Shown here: piece after piece, positions 41,520 through 54,906 of the stretch | Layout of the letters: each line of letters begins with the position of its first letter | Position numbering within the stretch: position 1 is the stretch's first letter | Notes under the pieces: generated by a model | What the model was told of the DNA's origin: nothing | The model's database searches: none | What the model saw: the letters and a program-made list of their open reading frames with translations, nothing else | Translations under genes and position numbers: made by a program | Source of the DNA: Parus major | Taxonomy: Eukaryota > Chordata > Aves > Passeriformes > Paridae | DNA length: 64,000 nt | NCBI RefSeq assembly: GCF_001522545.3 | Contig: NC_031783.1 | Location: 282,849 to 346,848 of the forward strand | Direction: 5' to 3'

Positions 41520-43305
41520 AACAACTGCAACAATGATTACAGACATGGACATATACAGATGTCATTGGCTAGAAACCTGATTAAAATGTGTCTGCCAGCA
41601 GGCTACTGAATGGGTTATATTAACTGCAAAGTTGGGTATTTTAATCAGACTTTTTTTCTGCTTTTCCTGTTAACCTGATGGATCTCCTGTTTTTATCCTT
41701 TTCCTTCTTCTCTAGCAAAAGTTGGGAGTTACAAATGTCATTGTTCCACATCGCTTGTTAATGTGTCACTGATATTCTGAAATAGAAGTAGCACCATGTG
41801 TAAGTTGGCATATACTAGAGAATGACAGACTCTGGAGCAGATTTTTAGTAGTGTTTTAACTGGCTTTAATTTGGTGGATGCACTGACCACCAGAATTTGG
41901 TTCCTGATCTTCCAGGGAGACTGCTAAGAAGTGCAGAAAATAAAACCTGATATAAACAAGAGTAAATTTAATTGTGTTAATCATGAAGCCTGACCTACTT
42001 TTGTGTTTACTCTTTATTTTCCCTTCACAGGCTGTCTTCAGCTTCCCATGTTCTAAGTAGCAACACATTATTTAATTAAAATTTAATGAAATATAGTATT
42101 GTATCTGAAGAGTCAGTTAAGAACCATAGTCCATTAAGCTTTTTCCACTGAATAAAATGTTAAGAAAGTAACATACTGAGGTTTTTTGGCTTCTCCTAGT
42201 GAGTTAATTTCTGACCAGTTACTGAAAAAATTTGTTCAAAGATTTTGTGTTTAACTTCCAAAGTTTCCCTTTTAGCACTGGCAGCATTTCCAACTCTTGC
42301 CGTGTTGAATGCTCACAGGTCATGAAGCACATGGGCTAATGGAATCAGAGTCAGATGTCTGAGCTTTGTAAACACTAGTAAACTTTGAACATTCAGAGTG
42401 TTCTGTTTTTCCACTCAGATGGGCTTCTGTAATACTTTGAGCTGAAGTAATAGTAATTACTTTCAAAGGAGAAATGCCCAAAGTAAGAGCAGGCTTGCAG
42501 CCATTATTAGTACTTTCATTTACTGACAGATCTATCTGTAGTGTTAAATTAAAAAAATTGTTGCCATAATGGATTCTCTTGCCTTCTCTGTATATAGTAT
42601 GCACGAGCTTAAAAAAAACCAAACTCTTCTGTATATAAATAACCTTTAAAAGTCTGAAGTTCATGCCAGAAATATATACTGGCCCCTGACACAGAAATTA
42701 ATACCAAATTTTTGCTTTTGCTGCTATTTGTGACCTTTTTTTAACACTTTACTGTATTACTTTAATGACTTTAAGCTTTGCCACGGATGATTTTATATTA
42801 CACATACTAAAAATAGTAAGTTTCTGACTGTGACTCAGTTGAACTTCAAGCAAATTTGTTACAATTTAATCTTTACAAAATGGTTCTTTGATCATTGTCT
42901 TCTCCTGCAGCTGGAAGTACATTGAATGGGTAACATGATCTTTGCTGCTGTTTGTAAGAACTCCACGCACAATGTTTATTGGCCTAACACACTACACTGT
43001 TCAGAGAGATGTGGAAATGCAATGAGTATTTTGCATAGCTGCTCCTGTTAACCAGTAAGAAAGTTGCACATGACCCATGGAGCTGCAGCAGGCTGATGAA
43101 TGGTAGAATAAGAAGGAAGTAGCTGGTATGATTTCATTAAATGTGAGGACAATTATTTTTATGGAATAAAGTATTACAACCTGAGTACCTTCCCATCCTT
43201 CATATGAGGGATGGTAGTTTATTCTAACAGGTTTAATGTATAATCTGTCATCTTTTGGTTTTCTTCTAGAATTGTAGTGATTCTTCTTGGGGAAAAAAGC
43301 AAACT
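41520..43305. other. Intronic stretch without recognised elements
   Basis: AT-rich sequence in TMEM204 intron 1. I see no repeat family, exon or structured element. Confidence 0.55.
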
Positions 43306-43307
43306 TA

Positions 43308-43475
43308 GAATCATAAAATTGTTTAGTCTGAAAATGAGCCCCTAAGATCATCAAGTCAAACTGTTCCCTCAGCACTGCCAAGGCCCCCACTAACCATGTC
43401 CTCAGGTGCAACATCCACATGTGTGTTAAATCCCTCCAGGGATAGGGACTCCACCCCTACCCTGGGCAGCCCGTC
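43308..43475 (-). mobile_element. CR1 LINE 3' fragment
   Basis: It reads TAGAATCATAAAATTGTTTAG then GATCATCAAGTCAAACTGTT, CACTAACCATGTCCTCAGGT and TCCCTCCAGGGATAGGGACT, the reverse complement of a CR1 tail, with moderate divergence. Confidence 0.85.
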
Positions 43476-43479
43476 AATA

Positions 43480-46400
43480 ATGTATAACTCTAATAATAAT
43501 GCATAAAGTCAGTTCTTCTTGTAGTAGAGCTTGTTAATTGTATTCAGCCTGAAAGTGCCAGGTAACTGTGCTTCCTTACTCACAGCCATTGTTACTTTGC
43601 ATGCTGTCAGCTCAGCACATTGTAATTTTATTTTGTATGTACACAACCCTAAGCTGAGCTTCTGCACCAGCATCTCTGGCCTCTTTTTAGTAATGACATC
43701 CAATGGACAGTATGTATTGAGAAAGGGAATTGAGTGTGCAATGTCAAAGTATTTCTTCAGAGCTCAGCCTAAAGCCATTGGAGAGGGAAATCTTGTTGAG
43801 GAAGGTCAGGACACAAAGCTCTTCTCCTGCTTGAATGACTGCCCAGTCCAGAAATAAATATTTCTAACCTCTTATAAAACTTCCTGCAATGTATTTTTTG
43901 TAAAAGCTTTGAAATTTAGGTTTTACCTTTGTGTGTTCTTTTACTCTATTTTAAATTATATGTACAGCAAAAATGCCTCAATAGTCAGCTTTAGTCTATT
44001 CTGATGGGTTTTCTATTGATTTGATAATTAATATAAATTTAGAATCAGCTGTTCAACCATTTCAGCTTCATTTATAGTAGCCATGATTCCAGTGTTACTT
44101 TTTGTGGCCACTGCAGACTTCATCAGTTTTTGCATTTTGTTTGTTAATGACAATTTGTAAAACCATATGGTCATAGTAGGTTTAGTGTCTGCACAGTTAC
44201 TGGTGGCATTTGTGTTAACCTCTCACTTCCAGAATCTATTGCCTAAGACTGTCAGGACATAGGTATTTTGTAATTTGGATATCCTGCTTTTTTTTGTTTT
44301 GACCTCATTATTGTTAATGTCACTCCTCTCTTGAAATTAAACTGTGATGGAGTTCCCTGTGACCAGAGGAGGATGTTCCCTGTAGCTAAAGGTCAATACT
44401 TCCAGCAGTATAGACCTGGACACTGCAGAAGGTGTTCATTCCTTTGTGTGTATCTGATGGGTGGAAGAGGACAAGCCCTCCATCCATACCTTTATTCACC
44501 TCCCTTAAGATGCATCTTGACTGCTGAGAGCTGGAAAGAGTTGGAGCTGAATGGCTCTAAAAACTCTGCTCTAAGTATCTGCTGTTCATCAGCATACAGT
44601 GCTAATGTCTGCTTTTTTCCTTCTGGAAGCCCATTGTGGCCCCCATATTCTCAGAGAAGCAGTTGATTCCTGGACTGGTCATCCAGTTGGGACTCTTTTA
44701 CAGCCAGGGGTACTGGCTTAATGAATTCTGCTTTGCTTAAAACGGATATCAATCAAGAGTCAAACCCCAAACTCTTAAGGGTGAGACCAAGTCAGATTCC
44801 TTGTTTTTTTGCTCACTTCCTAAACCATCTGTATCCATCTGGATTAGAGATGTTAATTTGATTTTCTTATTTACAAGCAGCAATTTTGTTGTTTTGATCC
44901 ATGATAGCCCCATAACTTTTAGTGTTATGTTCCAGGATATTTGTAAATAATTTGTAAATCATTGCAAAAGTAATTTGCAGTGTTTTGGAATAATGAGGAA
45001 GGACAATCTCACTGGAAAATCACATTATGTTAATTGCTTAAAATGTGAGCATTTATTTCCCTTTTCTGTCTGCATAGAGGGGAAAAATGCCAGTTAATTA
45101 TTAATTTTTAATGATTAAGCAAAATGGCTTTTTCATGGTAGTCTAAAACTCCCCCTGAGAAAGACCCCTCTTGATAGATAAAAATTTTAGTGGAAACTTT
45201 AATCGAGCTTCTGTGAGTAAGCTACTAAGTATCCAGTTCTGGGACCAATCTAGTGACCACACATTTATTCAGTGCACGGGGACAGTGCTGACTCCCAGCA
45301 TCTGTGTGCCTTCACAATCTCCTGGTGGCATCTGAGCTGTAGGAGCAGACTGCGAGTGTGCTGTTATCCCTGTCCACTGTGGGACACTAAGTGTGTTGCA
45401 TCTCAAAAACGGTACTTAAATTATTAATTAGCTCTTAAACCCTTAAATAATGCAGGGTGGGTTATGCTCAGCTGAAGGATGGTGCCACCGTAGCTTGCTG
45501 TGAAGCTGACTGCACCTATGATTACATTACATCCATTCTTTAAATCTCCCAAGGGATATTGCTTCTTGGTTTTGTAATGAAAGGAATTTTAAAAAATATT
45601 CTGTTGATCCTGTTTCCTTATGGTTCTTGGGTTTATTTATTAATCACTTGGTGAATTATTGAGGACACATTCTGACTTGTACCTGATTGTCCTTTCAAGT
45701 GCTTCATATTTATACATGACTTTATTCTGGAAAGGAGAATAAATGGTTGTGTTTCTGAAAAGAGATTTCTAATTTATTATAGATTAAATATAAAAATATT
45801 ATTGAATTAAATATATGTAGATTATTACAATTTATTATAGATTAAACTAGTAATGCTCCTTACACTTAAATTGCTTCATTTACTTTTGTTAGAACCCACT
45901 TTCAATTTCTTATAACTGTGCTAAAATTCATCTTCTTGGGCTGAATGTCTGCAGGCTGAGATGATAATCTTCTGATAAAAATCTAACTAGATAAATAATT
46001 AGGGTTTTTCTAATATAATCAGAGATTCTAACTGAGCATGCCATTTTCCTCTATGTTTTGATGTTTTGCTGAGCTGTTACCCTGAGATAAAGAATACATT
46101 GTATTTTTCAGCCTTTTGGAGTGATTTTTAAAATCCACATTATAGGGACTTCAGAAATGCAAACCAAGTACCAAATTTAGGAAAAGCCAGAATAGTGTGC
46201 TTGAACCTAAATGGATGAAAGGCAAGAGTCAGAAAGAGCAAGGCTTCTGTCTTGCTGACTCTTACACATGGTCCTGCTGTTCATAAACCTGAGTTCGATC
46301 CTGGGGAGCTGGATTCAGTATTAATAATTTTAGAATAAGCTCTTCCTTAGAATTAAAAAAAAATTAAAAAATCACTTCAGTCAAACTTTTGGCAATGAAT

Positions 46401-48300
46401 TATGTGGTTTTTTTGTTTTGGATGTCAGCTTTGTCAGCAAAGGTAAGATGTGCTGAATGGTCTCCACAGCTGCCATGGAAATCAGCTGAAGCTGTGCCTT
46501 GGATACCAAGAGCACTATGAAAGTGCAAAGTACAACTGTGCTTGATTTTACAACATGGGCATAGGAGGTCAGCACTTACTGTTAAAACAGTTCTGAAATA
46601 ATAGGGACAATAAATAGAACCATTGTAATTATCAGCATCATGCTATGCTTCCCAAACCTGTGCTCTATTTATAAAGTCTTTGACATTTAATTTCTTCTGT
46701 CAGTTTAAACTTGTGGTATTTATATTGCTAGCTTCTTTGAGTATGAATTAGGAAATATGTGGAAACACTTTAAAAGTACCTGTGAAACAAACTAAGCCAA
46801 ATGTTGGCCGTATCTCAGTACACCTTTGCGTGACTGCATCACTGACACCATGGGAAGTTTTAAAGAGTTGCTTATGTGATGCAAATATATTTTGATGGTC
46901 TGAATAGTCACTACTTTTTTAAAAGTGAAACAGGTCTGAATTTCTTCTTTGCCTCATACCCATTCCACATGATTATGTTGTTTGCAGGTCTTTGTCCTGA
47001 AAAGGGAAGTCTCTCCTGCTCTTTGTAAAAATCTTTGTAAGCAGACATACAGATTTCAGCAGCAACAGTCCTCAGTATGTTCTGTTGCTGGATGAGTATC
47101 TTAAAAATTATGAATGCATGGATATCTCGAAAATTATTTTGCTTTTTTCACCTCCTGAGAGGCTTTCTGAAGTATACAGTTTATGCTTTTCTCACTTAAA
47201 GACAGTAATTTAAGGAAGAAGAAGGGAGCAGGGAAAACCCAATCTGTTTTGGCACAATTACAGTCATGTTCTGATGTGAGAAACTGGTGGAAACTTCCAA
47301 CCTTTTAGGTATTTTGGAACTTAACCATTCAGCTCATCTACGTGTGAAATCTCACATTTGAATACTTATTTTTAAAGGTAGACATATCTTGTTGGGGAGA
47401 GGAGAGTGTGGTTGTTGGGTGTTTTTTATAACAGCTTCAGTCGTTACTTTTGGAGTGAAGACTCCATTAACTATTTTCAACATAATTAAGTTCTTATGGT
47501 TAAGTGATGGGCCCTTGCAAACCCAACACTGAGAGCCTTCAATACAGTTGTCAGTTTTAATAAACACAGGCAAGAGCAAAATCTTCCAAAATTTTTCAAC
47601 AGCTCTGAAACTGCAGCTCCATAATCTTTGACAAATGTTCTTGCCTACACTCAGGTGACTAGGAGAGTTAGGCTACCTGGCCAGGTTTCCTTAAAGTGTT
47701 TGAAGAGGGCCTATACAATCTGAGTTCTCAGTGAAGCATTTAAGTTTGTATCATTCAGTGGTTTGTCCAAGTTATAAAAGCTTAGATTGGTGTCCTTACA
47801 GCTGGGTTGATTCACAACATTGGTTTCAGATCTGAGACTTTATTAGCACTGAAAAAGGAGCCATCTTACCCCTCCTTACACCTTTGTCACATAGTGTTAG
47901 CAGCAGCACTTGTTGGACCCTGATACCACTGCTTAATCCAAAGGAAAAACATCCACCAAAACCCCCAACCCACTCTATGTCCAAAACTTCCACCCTAACC
48001 TGGGGATTCTTTTGCTGTTAGTTATCTGAACCATTATGGAAGCTTTTCAGCATCACAGGGGGTTTGAAAGAGAGGTGCAGGGCTGTGCAGAAAGAGGGTG
48101 AGAAAGAGAAAGGTAAATAAAAACAAATGAAAAGGCCTGGGATCTTCACTTCCAGAGCAGTGATATTTGAAGGACAGAGTTGAAGTGCTTTCCCATGGAA
48201 TCAGTTGCCCATACTTCTGATGCTGTGTCTTTCAGTAGTTCACACTGCAACGCTTCATTTCCCTGTATTTTTAATATAATTTACTCCTATCCCTGGATTT
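43480..48300. other. Intronic stretch without recognised elements
   Basis: AT-rich sequence in TMEM204 intron 1. An AATTTATTATAGATTAAA passage is repeated at about 45769 and 45828, suggesting a small local duplication. No coding exon or mobile element was recognised. Confidence 0.5.
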
Positions 48301-48301
48301 C

Positions 48302-48545
48302 TTTTTTTTTTTTTTTTTTTTGACATTTCTAGGAAGATAACCTCCTTGTGAGGTTGGTGAGGCCCTGGCACAGGCTGCCCAGAGAAGCTGTGGCTGCCCC
48401 ATCTCTGGCAGTGTCCAAGGCCAGGTTGGATGGAACTTGGAGCTACCTGGGATAGTGGAAGGTGTCCCCCTGCCCATGGCACAGGGTGGGATGTGATGGG
48501 CTTGAAGGTTCTTTCCAACCCAAACCATTCCATGATTCTATGATT
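48302..48545 (+). mobile_element. CR1 LINE 3' fragment preceded by poly-T
   Basis: A 20-base T run (48302-48321) is followed by CR1 sequence: GAGGCCCTGGCACAGGCTGC, the GAAGCTGTGGCTGCCCCATC passage, CAAGGCCAGGTTGGATGGAA and the tail CCATTCCATGATTCTATGATT. The CR1 portion begins near 48340. Confidence 0.9.
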
Positions 48546-49894
48546 TCAATGGGAGGAAAGAGCAGGCAGAGAAAGTCAGTGAAAAGCATGTTCTGAGAAT
48601 GTGCTTCTCTCTGCCAGGGAGGAAGCCAGCTTATAGTAGTGCCTATAGTTGGCTGTTAGTTATATACTGCATGTACAGGAGTCTTTAGTATATGGACAAG
48701 CAAATTCTCAAAGAGGTTACAGTTCTTCTGTTGAACTGTGAGATAAATAGCTTGCCTCTGAAATATGTATGTCTGTATGTGTATAAATACATTGTTTTAT
48801 ATGAGCCAAATTGTGGCCTCTTTTGCATTGCTATTGGCAGAACAGCTTTTCTATATTGTTCTACAAATGGCATCCAAAATACTTTGTGGTTACTCAGTAT
48901 TGAGGAAGGTGGTTTTTTCCTTCATAAAGTTGTTTTTCGATGTATGTATGCATATGCATACACACATACCCCCCCCCACATGTCTGGGATCTAGAACTAG
49001 ACAGATGAGGATTGCCCACAGGTATTAATAAAATAATGTGTGATTTCTTATTAGAGAAATTCTTTAGGATGACAAATCCATTGAAGTAAAATCAGGCTCA
49101 TACTGATCACGTGTACATCCATGGAAACAAAATTGTCTTAAAAATAAATGCCACAGTTCTGTTTCCTACTAAGTTTGTCATGACACAACTGCAGAGAGGG
49201 GATTTTCCTTTAAATGCTTTATCAATATTTAGAATTTTGCTTACTATTTGCTTCCAGATTAAATAGGGAATGGATGTTTTACTCCTATACAGATCAAGTC
49301 TCTGGGATTGAAAAGCCTCCTTTAAATTAGAAATATTAACAGTGATTGTCAGATAATTCTTCTGAGCGTTTGATTATGCTATAATTATTACTTGGAAATT
49401 TTCAAATTTTCTGTCACATTATCCTTCTATTTGACATCAGAAACTGCTGCCCAGATGGTTCTGCCATGAAACTAATACCTCTCATCTTTAGGCACCACAC
49501 AGCGTGAAATACAAGCTTGTGTGTTAAAAATACTGCAGGAGCCAAATTCACTGTGCAGGAGCTTGTTCCAGTGTTGAGTACATAAAACGTACTTTTACTA
49601 TTTTTGAATGGTACACATGTTCTTCAAGTTAGAATATGGCTTATCAGTATTAATTGAGGAAGTGATTCAAGAGATGAAGCTGCAAAAACACATCAAGGAA
49701 CTTCTCCCACAGTCTAATCCTTTTTATAACCATTTATTGTTATAAAAGTTCTTTCTGTTTAAAAAGTACTGAAAGGGTAAGGACTTTAAGACACTTGAGA
49801 AATTTTCTGTTTGTGATTTATGCAGGCTCAGTATTAGCAAATGTGCAAAAAATGTTTCTGCATAATTTTGTTGGAAAATAGGGGTTTTTCCCAA

Positions 49895-49938
49895 TTTAAT
49901 GTGCACCCATTCCCAATCTGGAATGGGTGCACATTAAA
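49895..49938. repeat. Perfect 19-bp inverted repeat (hairpin)
   Basis: The left arm at 49895-49913 (TTTAATGTGCACCCATTCC) and right arm at 49920-49938 are exact reverse complements separated by the six bases CAATCT. Transcripts of either strand could fold into a tight stem-loop. No terminal duplication or mobile-element family was recognised, and the stem is short for a microRNA precursor. Confidence 0.95.
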
Positions 49939-50397
49939 GCATTTTTTAAATAAATCCCTCTAATATTTCTTTGGTTTTTCTCCAGAGGGATGTAAGAAAC
50001 TCCAAGGACCAATTGCTCTTTCTCCACATCTCAAACTATGAAAAAAACTGTTTTGGAATCATGTATGTTGCAGATGCTGCAAACTATCCCTCAGAGGTAC
50101 CAAAACTGTTTATGAGCATCCTTGAAATCTTGGGAGAATCCTGTGGTCTGTCGAAACATGGACTTTATAGATATTTGTTCTGTTAAATTCCATGCCTCGA
50201 AGGGTGCAGCAGAAGCACTGATTCCCCGTAGAATGGCTGCTCATAACCCAGCTGCTGAGAGTGGAGGGGGTTTAGGGGAGAAACCTCTTGGCACCAGGGT
50301 AGCTGTGGTCCTAGCCACGGTGTCTGCAAGTATTTTGTACAGTCTTTAAGGTCCCTACCAACCAAAACCTTTCTGTCATCCTGTTCCGGCACAGTTC

Positions 50398-50512
50398 TTG
50401 CACCATTAATGCTATAAATATGATACATAAGGTTTTATTAATCAGTTTTGAATTAATGTTCTTGCACCATTAATGTGATACATAAGGTTTATTATTTATT
50501 AATCAGTTTCAT
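50398..50512. repeat. Local tandem duplication of a roughly 60-bp unit
   Basis: GTTCTTGCACCATTAATG is followed by ATGATACATAAGGTTT-type sequence and TATTAATCAGTTT twice in succession, with the second copy starting at about 50459. Small indels separate the copies. Just upstream, TTTAAGGTCCCTACCAACC (about 50345) looks like a CR1 3' tail, so the duplication abuts an old LINE end. Confidence 0.8.
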
Positions 50513-51125
50513 AATTCTCATGTTATCCAATATTTTCCCTAGCTCTGTGTAAGCTATTTGCATTCTTCAGATCCTACAATCTGTAAAAGTGCAAAATTAA
50601 AAATACACCATGGGTAATGATTTTTGTACTCACTAAGTTGTATGTTAATTGTACTTTTTCACCAAGAAGAATAGTTACACATTTTAAGACCTTTCTCAGT
50701 TTTACTTGTTTTTACCACAACTATTTCTGTCTTTTCTGCTCCTGGCATTTCCAAGAAAAGCAAATAGAAGGGAGAAACAACATGTCATTCATTGCAATAC
50801 CTTTTTGAGTTTGGGATTATTTGGTTTTTTTTAGTTTTAGGGTATTCAGAGCAACTGTGGTTGCTGATGTACTGAGGAGGAAAGGATATCTTATGGCAGG
50901 AGCCCAGGTGGGAGAAGTGAGCCCAAGATGTCTCCAAACTTCAGGCTTACACTTCTTAGATAATTTTTTCAAAGCAGATAGATTCCTGGGGTGTATAAAC
51001 CAGACAGCACCATGCAGATTGCTGGTTTTGAGGGGAGAGGAGGAGTTTAGTTCATTACTGGCGGACATCATGCTTCTTATTTTCTGAAATTAATTTATTT
51101 GGGAATGAATGTGAGGAGATGTTTA

Positions 51126-51536
<411 letters not shown>

Positions 51537-52099
51537 CTAATTGCAGACGACACGAGGTCCTGGTCAGCTGCAGCACATTGAAATTGGGCTGGGAACTGGT
51601 GGCTGTGCTGGGGTGTTACGGGGTGCTAGAGGACATCACCGTTCATTCTTGAAGTCAACTCCAGAGGGATTTCTGACCAAGGAAATGAGAATTTTGTGAG
51701 GTAGATAGGAGAATTCCATAAAATAAGAACACAAAGAAGCTTTGTTAGGTCCTTCCCAGCGTTAACTTATCCACCTTCTTGCACTTTGATAAGTAATGCC
51801 AGTCCCGTGGTGAACTGGGTGACAGGGAGGTCCATTCCGTGTTGGATGGGTTGAATCCAAACAGAATCCAGTGTCGGGGCAGGAGAGCCTGAGCTGGGGT
51901 GGGGCAGAAGTGGGATGTGATGCTCGCTGTAGCTTGCTGAGCGCTGGATCCTCCAAGCCAACCAGTGCTGCTCCAAAAGCCTGGCTTTGGGTGCAAACCT
52001 CAGAATATCCTGCAAACGGTGACAGATGTCATCCTCTCAATGCCAAGCCGACCCAGAGGGGAGTGTGGTCATCCCAAAGGTGATCTGCAAGTCTGGAGT

Positions 52100-52264
52100 A
52101 TCTCGAGGAGGTTACTCTGCCCTGTCCCTCTCCGAAGAGCCGAGCTGTGAGTGCCGGGACAGGAACAGCCACTGCAGTGAGGAAAAGGCCCCCCCACCTC
52201 CCCACCAAGAGGAAATGGCTGTTTTTGTGGCTCGTTTTGGTGAGACTCAGGGCGTAGTCGACTG

Positions 52265-52299
<35 letters not shown>

Positions 52300-53290
52300 C
52301 TGCCACGGCAGTCAAACATTAACAGGATGTGTTTCCTGAAAGGAAAAGACTATGGAGACTTCTAAAGTTGTCCCTCCTCCCCTCAGAAAGCCCCCTCTCT
52401 GCCTCGCGCCTCCTCCCCTCGCCCCTGCCCCCATCAGGGCTGCCGGGACCTGAAGCGTCTCGGAGAGCCCGGGGAGCACAGCGGAGCTCCTCGGGAAAAG
52501 AAGGAGAAGGAAATCCCAGCTTCAGCCCTCGGGGCATCAGCTCTGTGGAAGCGGATCGAGGAGAGGGGTTTTGAAATATCTTTTACTAGAAGCAAAACAA
52601 TATTGGGGTTCGCTGCTGGACAGCGCGACGAAAGCGCTGCGGGGGTGCCCTGATGTCCGCGTTCTCTCTGCACTATAGTGCACAGACCATAGACCGTGGC
52701 AGATAAATAGGAAGTATAAAATCTTTAGATTCTCAACCCGATAACAACCCAGTTTGGGGGTGTCTGCAAAGACAAGGGCAAGTGTTCGGGTGTGAGTGAG
52801 GTTGAGAGTCAAGCGCCAGCGTGGGGCTGGCACAGCCCGAGTCCCGGAGCGCTGGGCACGCTGGTGGCTCCGCGGAGCCTCGAGGGAGGCTGCCCACCCC
52901 TCTCGCTGCCCAGGACTTGGAAACTTTGCTGCCGTGTGCTTGACAGGATGTCCCTGCTGACAGCCCAGTACGGAATGGACTGCCACCGGGCAATGCAGGT
53001 GTTCCTCTGATAAACCGCTTAAAGAGGGTTGTTGAGGGCACTCCAAACTCTCCTTGAACCTGTGTGTTTCCAGAGCGGTCTTGCCCAGACTGGCACTCCA
53101 GAAGGCTCTTTGCTGTTTGCTGTTGTCATCAGCTGCTTCGGCAGCACCAAGACGAGGACAGGGATTGTGGTGGGTGCTGCCTTGCGGCCGGGCAGTACTG
53201 CCTGGGGTTCTGCCTCTCCTGAGCTGAGCCTGGCACCGCTCTTCAGGCTGCACAAATCCCGCACGAGTGTAGCATTGCCTTTACGCACTG
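52100..53290. promoter_or_regulatory. GC/CpG-rich block upstream of TMEM204 (putative promoter)
   Basis: This block is clearly richer in G+C and CpG than the AT-rich introns around it, with CpG clusters near 52400-52660 and 52790-53230, and it begins about 0.6 kb 5' of the TMEM204 start codon on that gene's strand. Position and composition suggest a CpG-island promoter or 5' untranslated exon. No TATA box or splice site was confirmed. A 31-base poly-A run lies inside it (52265-52295). Overlapping open frames of up to 238 codons have no recognisable domains and fit GC bias. Confidence 0.5.
52265..52295. repeat. 31-base poly-A tract
   Basis: An uninterrupted run of 31 A lies in the GC-rich region upstream of TMEM204. 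On the TMEM204 strand it is poly-T. No retroposed sequence was recognised at either side. Confidence 0.95.
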
Positions 53291-54062
53291 AACTGAAGAA
53301 ATAACATCCCCCCGTCAGCACTGAGGAGAACTGGCAGAGACCTGCCTCACCAGGCACCACCACACCTCAGGGGCTGACACAGGACTTCACTGCGATCAAT
53401 AAATTAGATTAGAAACTGATTTAATTTTATAGTGGCTCTGTCTTACCAGGCAAGAGGCTTTGCCCCTAACCAACCAATCTGCCCTGACCCAATACACAGA
53501 AAGATGCTCCTATAATTAGTTTTCAGCTACTGAAGTTGAATGTACTAACCTATGAACTCAACTCTCCTCCATGTGCTCTGATAATTTTTAAACTTTAAAC
53601 AAATGAAGCTTTAAGTACTTTGAGCATCATCATCCTTTGAGAGCACTAGAGCATCTTTGATTTCTCTTTTTCCCTATAATTGCTCATGTTTCTGTATCTT
53701 GCAGTTTTTAGAACTTCCAGTATAAACACACAAGTGTCTGCCATTCTTCAAAGAAATTTCCTATCAGCAATGAACTGTCTTTGCATATTTTAAACCCCTC
53801 GGATTATTTGCTATTATGATTCTGTGTTTACTATAAGCCAGGGTTTCAGCAGTAAGACAGATGATGTTTATCTGCAGATAACGCCAGGAGATATTTACCT
53901 TTACAGAAATGTCACACACCTGCGTCTGTCTCCTCCCATTTGATATTTGCAATTTGATGAAATCTGAGTATCTATTTTCAGCAGAGCCCAAGCTTCTTTC
54001 TTATATGTAACATTAAAAACAATTACAATTATATTTTACAAAGGCTGAACCAATCAATCTAG

Positions 54063-54256
54063 TCATAGAATCATAAAGGTTGGAAAAGATCAAGTCCAAC
54101 CATTGCCCCAGCCACAGACCTATGTCCCCAAGTGCTACATCCACACAGCTTTTAAATCCTTCCAGGGATGTTGACTCCAACACTGCCCTGGGCAGCTGTG
54201 CCAGTGTCTGACCACCCTTTCCATGAAGAAATTTTCCCTAATATCCAATTAAAACA
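54063..54256 (-). mobile_element. CR1 LINE 3' fragment
   Basis: Reverse-complement CR1 tail: GTCATAGAATCATAAAGGTT, CAAGTCCAACCATTGCCCCA, the CACACAGCTTTTAAATCCTT passage, TGCCCTGGGCAGCTGTGCCA and CCATGAAGAAATTTTCCCTA. Confidence 0.9.
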
Positions 54257-54814
54257 GTAATGGGAATCCTGATCCTTAATAAAAAACTACCTTAGTGAAT
54301 GCTTCTTTGCTGACATGCAGCAGGATGTGCATTTTGCACTCACTGTGTTCTGTGAGGCGCAGGGATTTGTGTCATGCAACCCACATGGAGCAATCTCTTG
54401 GTTTTACAAGGTTAAGTTTGGAATAAAGCTGTGTATTCAATGGGATATTATAGATATCCCATATACTCTATTATAGATAGAATATACTCTATTACAGATA
54501 GAGTCTGTGAAGCTGCTTTATCAAATGGTCTGTTTCTGCCAGGGAAGAATTTTTAGGAGTAGCCTCATCAGCTTTCAGCGTTTGGATCAGGCATGAAAAT
54601 GCCTGACTTTTCTTAGACTAGCTCATATAATATCTTTAACACTATCAAGAGTCTCATTGAACTGTTGCAACTTTTCATCTATTGGTTCCTTGTTGTCTTT
54701 TAGTCCCACAGAAAGATATAACCAAAATCCCATAAATGCAATTTAAATGCATCAAACCTATTTTAGTTACATCAGATAAAACCTAATTTTCTCAAGTCCC
54801 TAGTTTTCCAGTCT

Positions 54815-54906
54815 AGTGGAATGTCCCTATCCTTGGCAGGAGTTTGGAACAAGATGTTTTTTAATGTCCCTTCCTACCCAAACTATTCTGTGGTTCTGTG
54901 ATTATC
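54815..54906 (+). mobile_element. CR1 LINE 3' tail (short)
   Basis: It holds CCCTATCCTTGGCAGGAGTT, a TCCCTTCCTACCCAAACTATT passage and the terminal CTGTGGTTCTGTGATT. Only about 90 bases remain. Upstream, TATTATAGAT/ACTCTATT units repeat at about 54446-54500. Confidence 0.8.

Noticed and set aside
43001..43420. 139-codon minus-strand intronic open frame
   Set aside because: Its upstream end overlaps a CR1 tail (43308-43475) and the rest has no recognisable features.
49895..49938. microRNA precursor
   Set aside because: The stem is only 19 bp with a 6-base loop, shorter than a canonical precursor, so it is listed only as an inverted repeat.
52537..53253. 238-codon minus-strand open frame upstream of TMEM204
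   Set aside because: It lies in a GC-rich block with several overlapping frames on both strands, shows no recognisable domain or low-complexity-free core, and fits composition bias. It could partly overlap a 5' untranslated exon.
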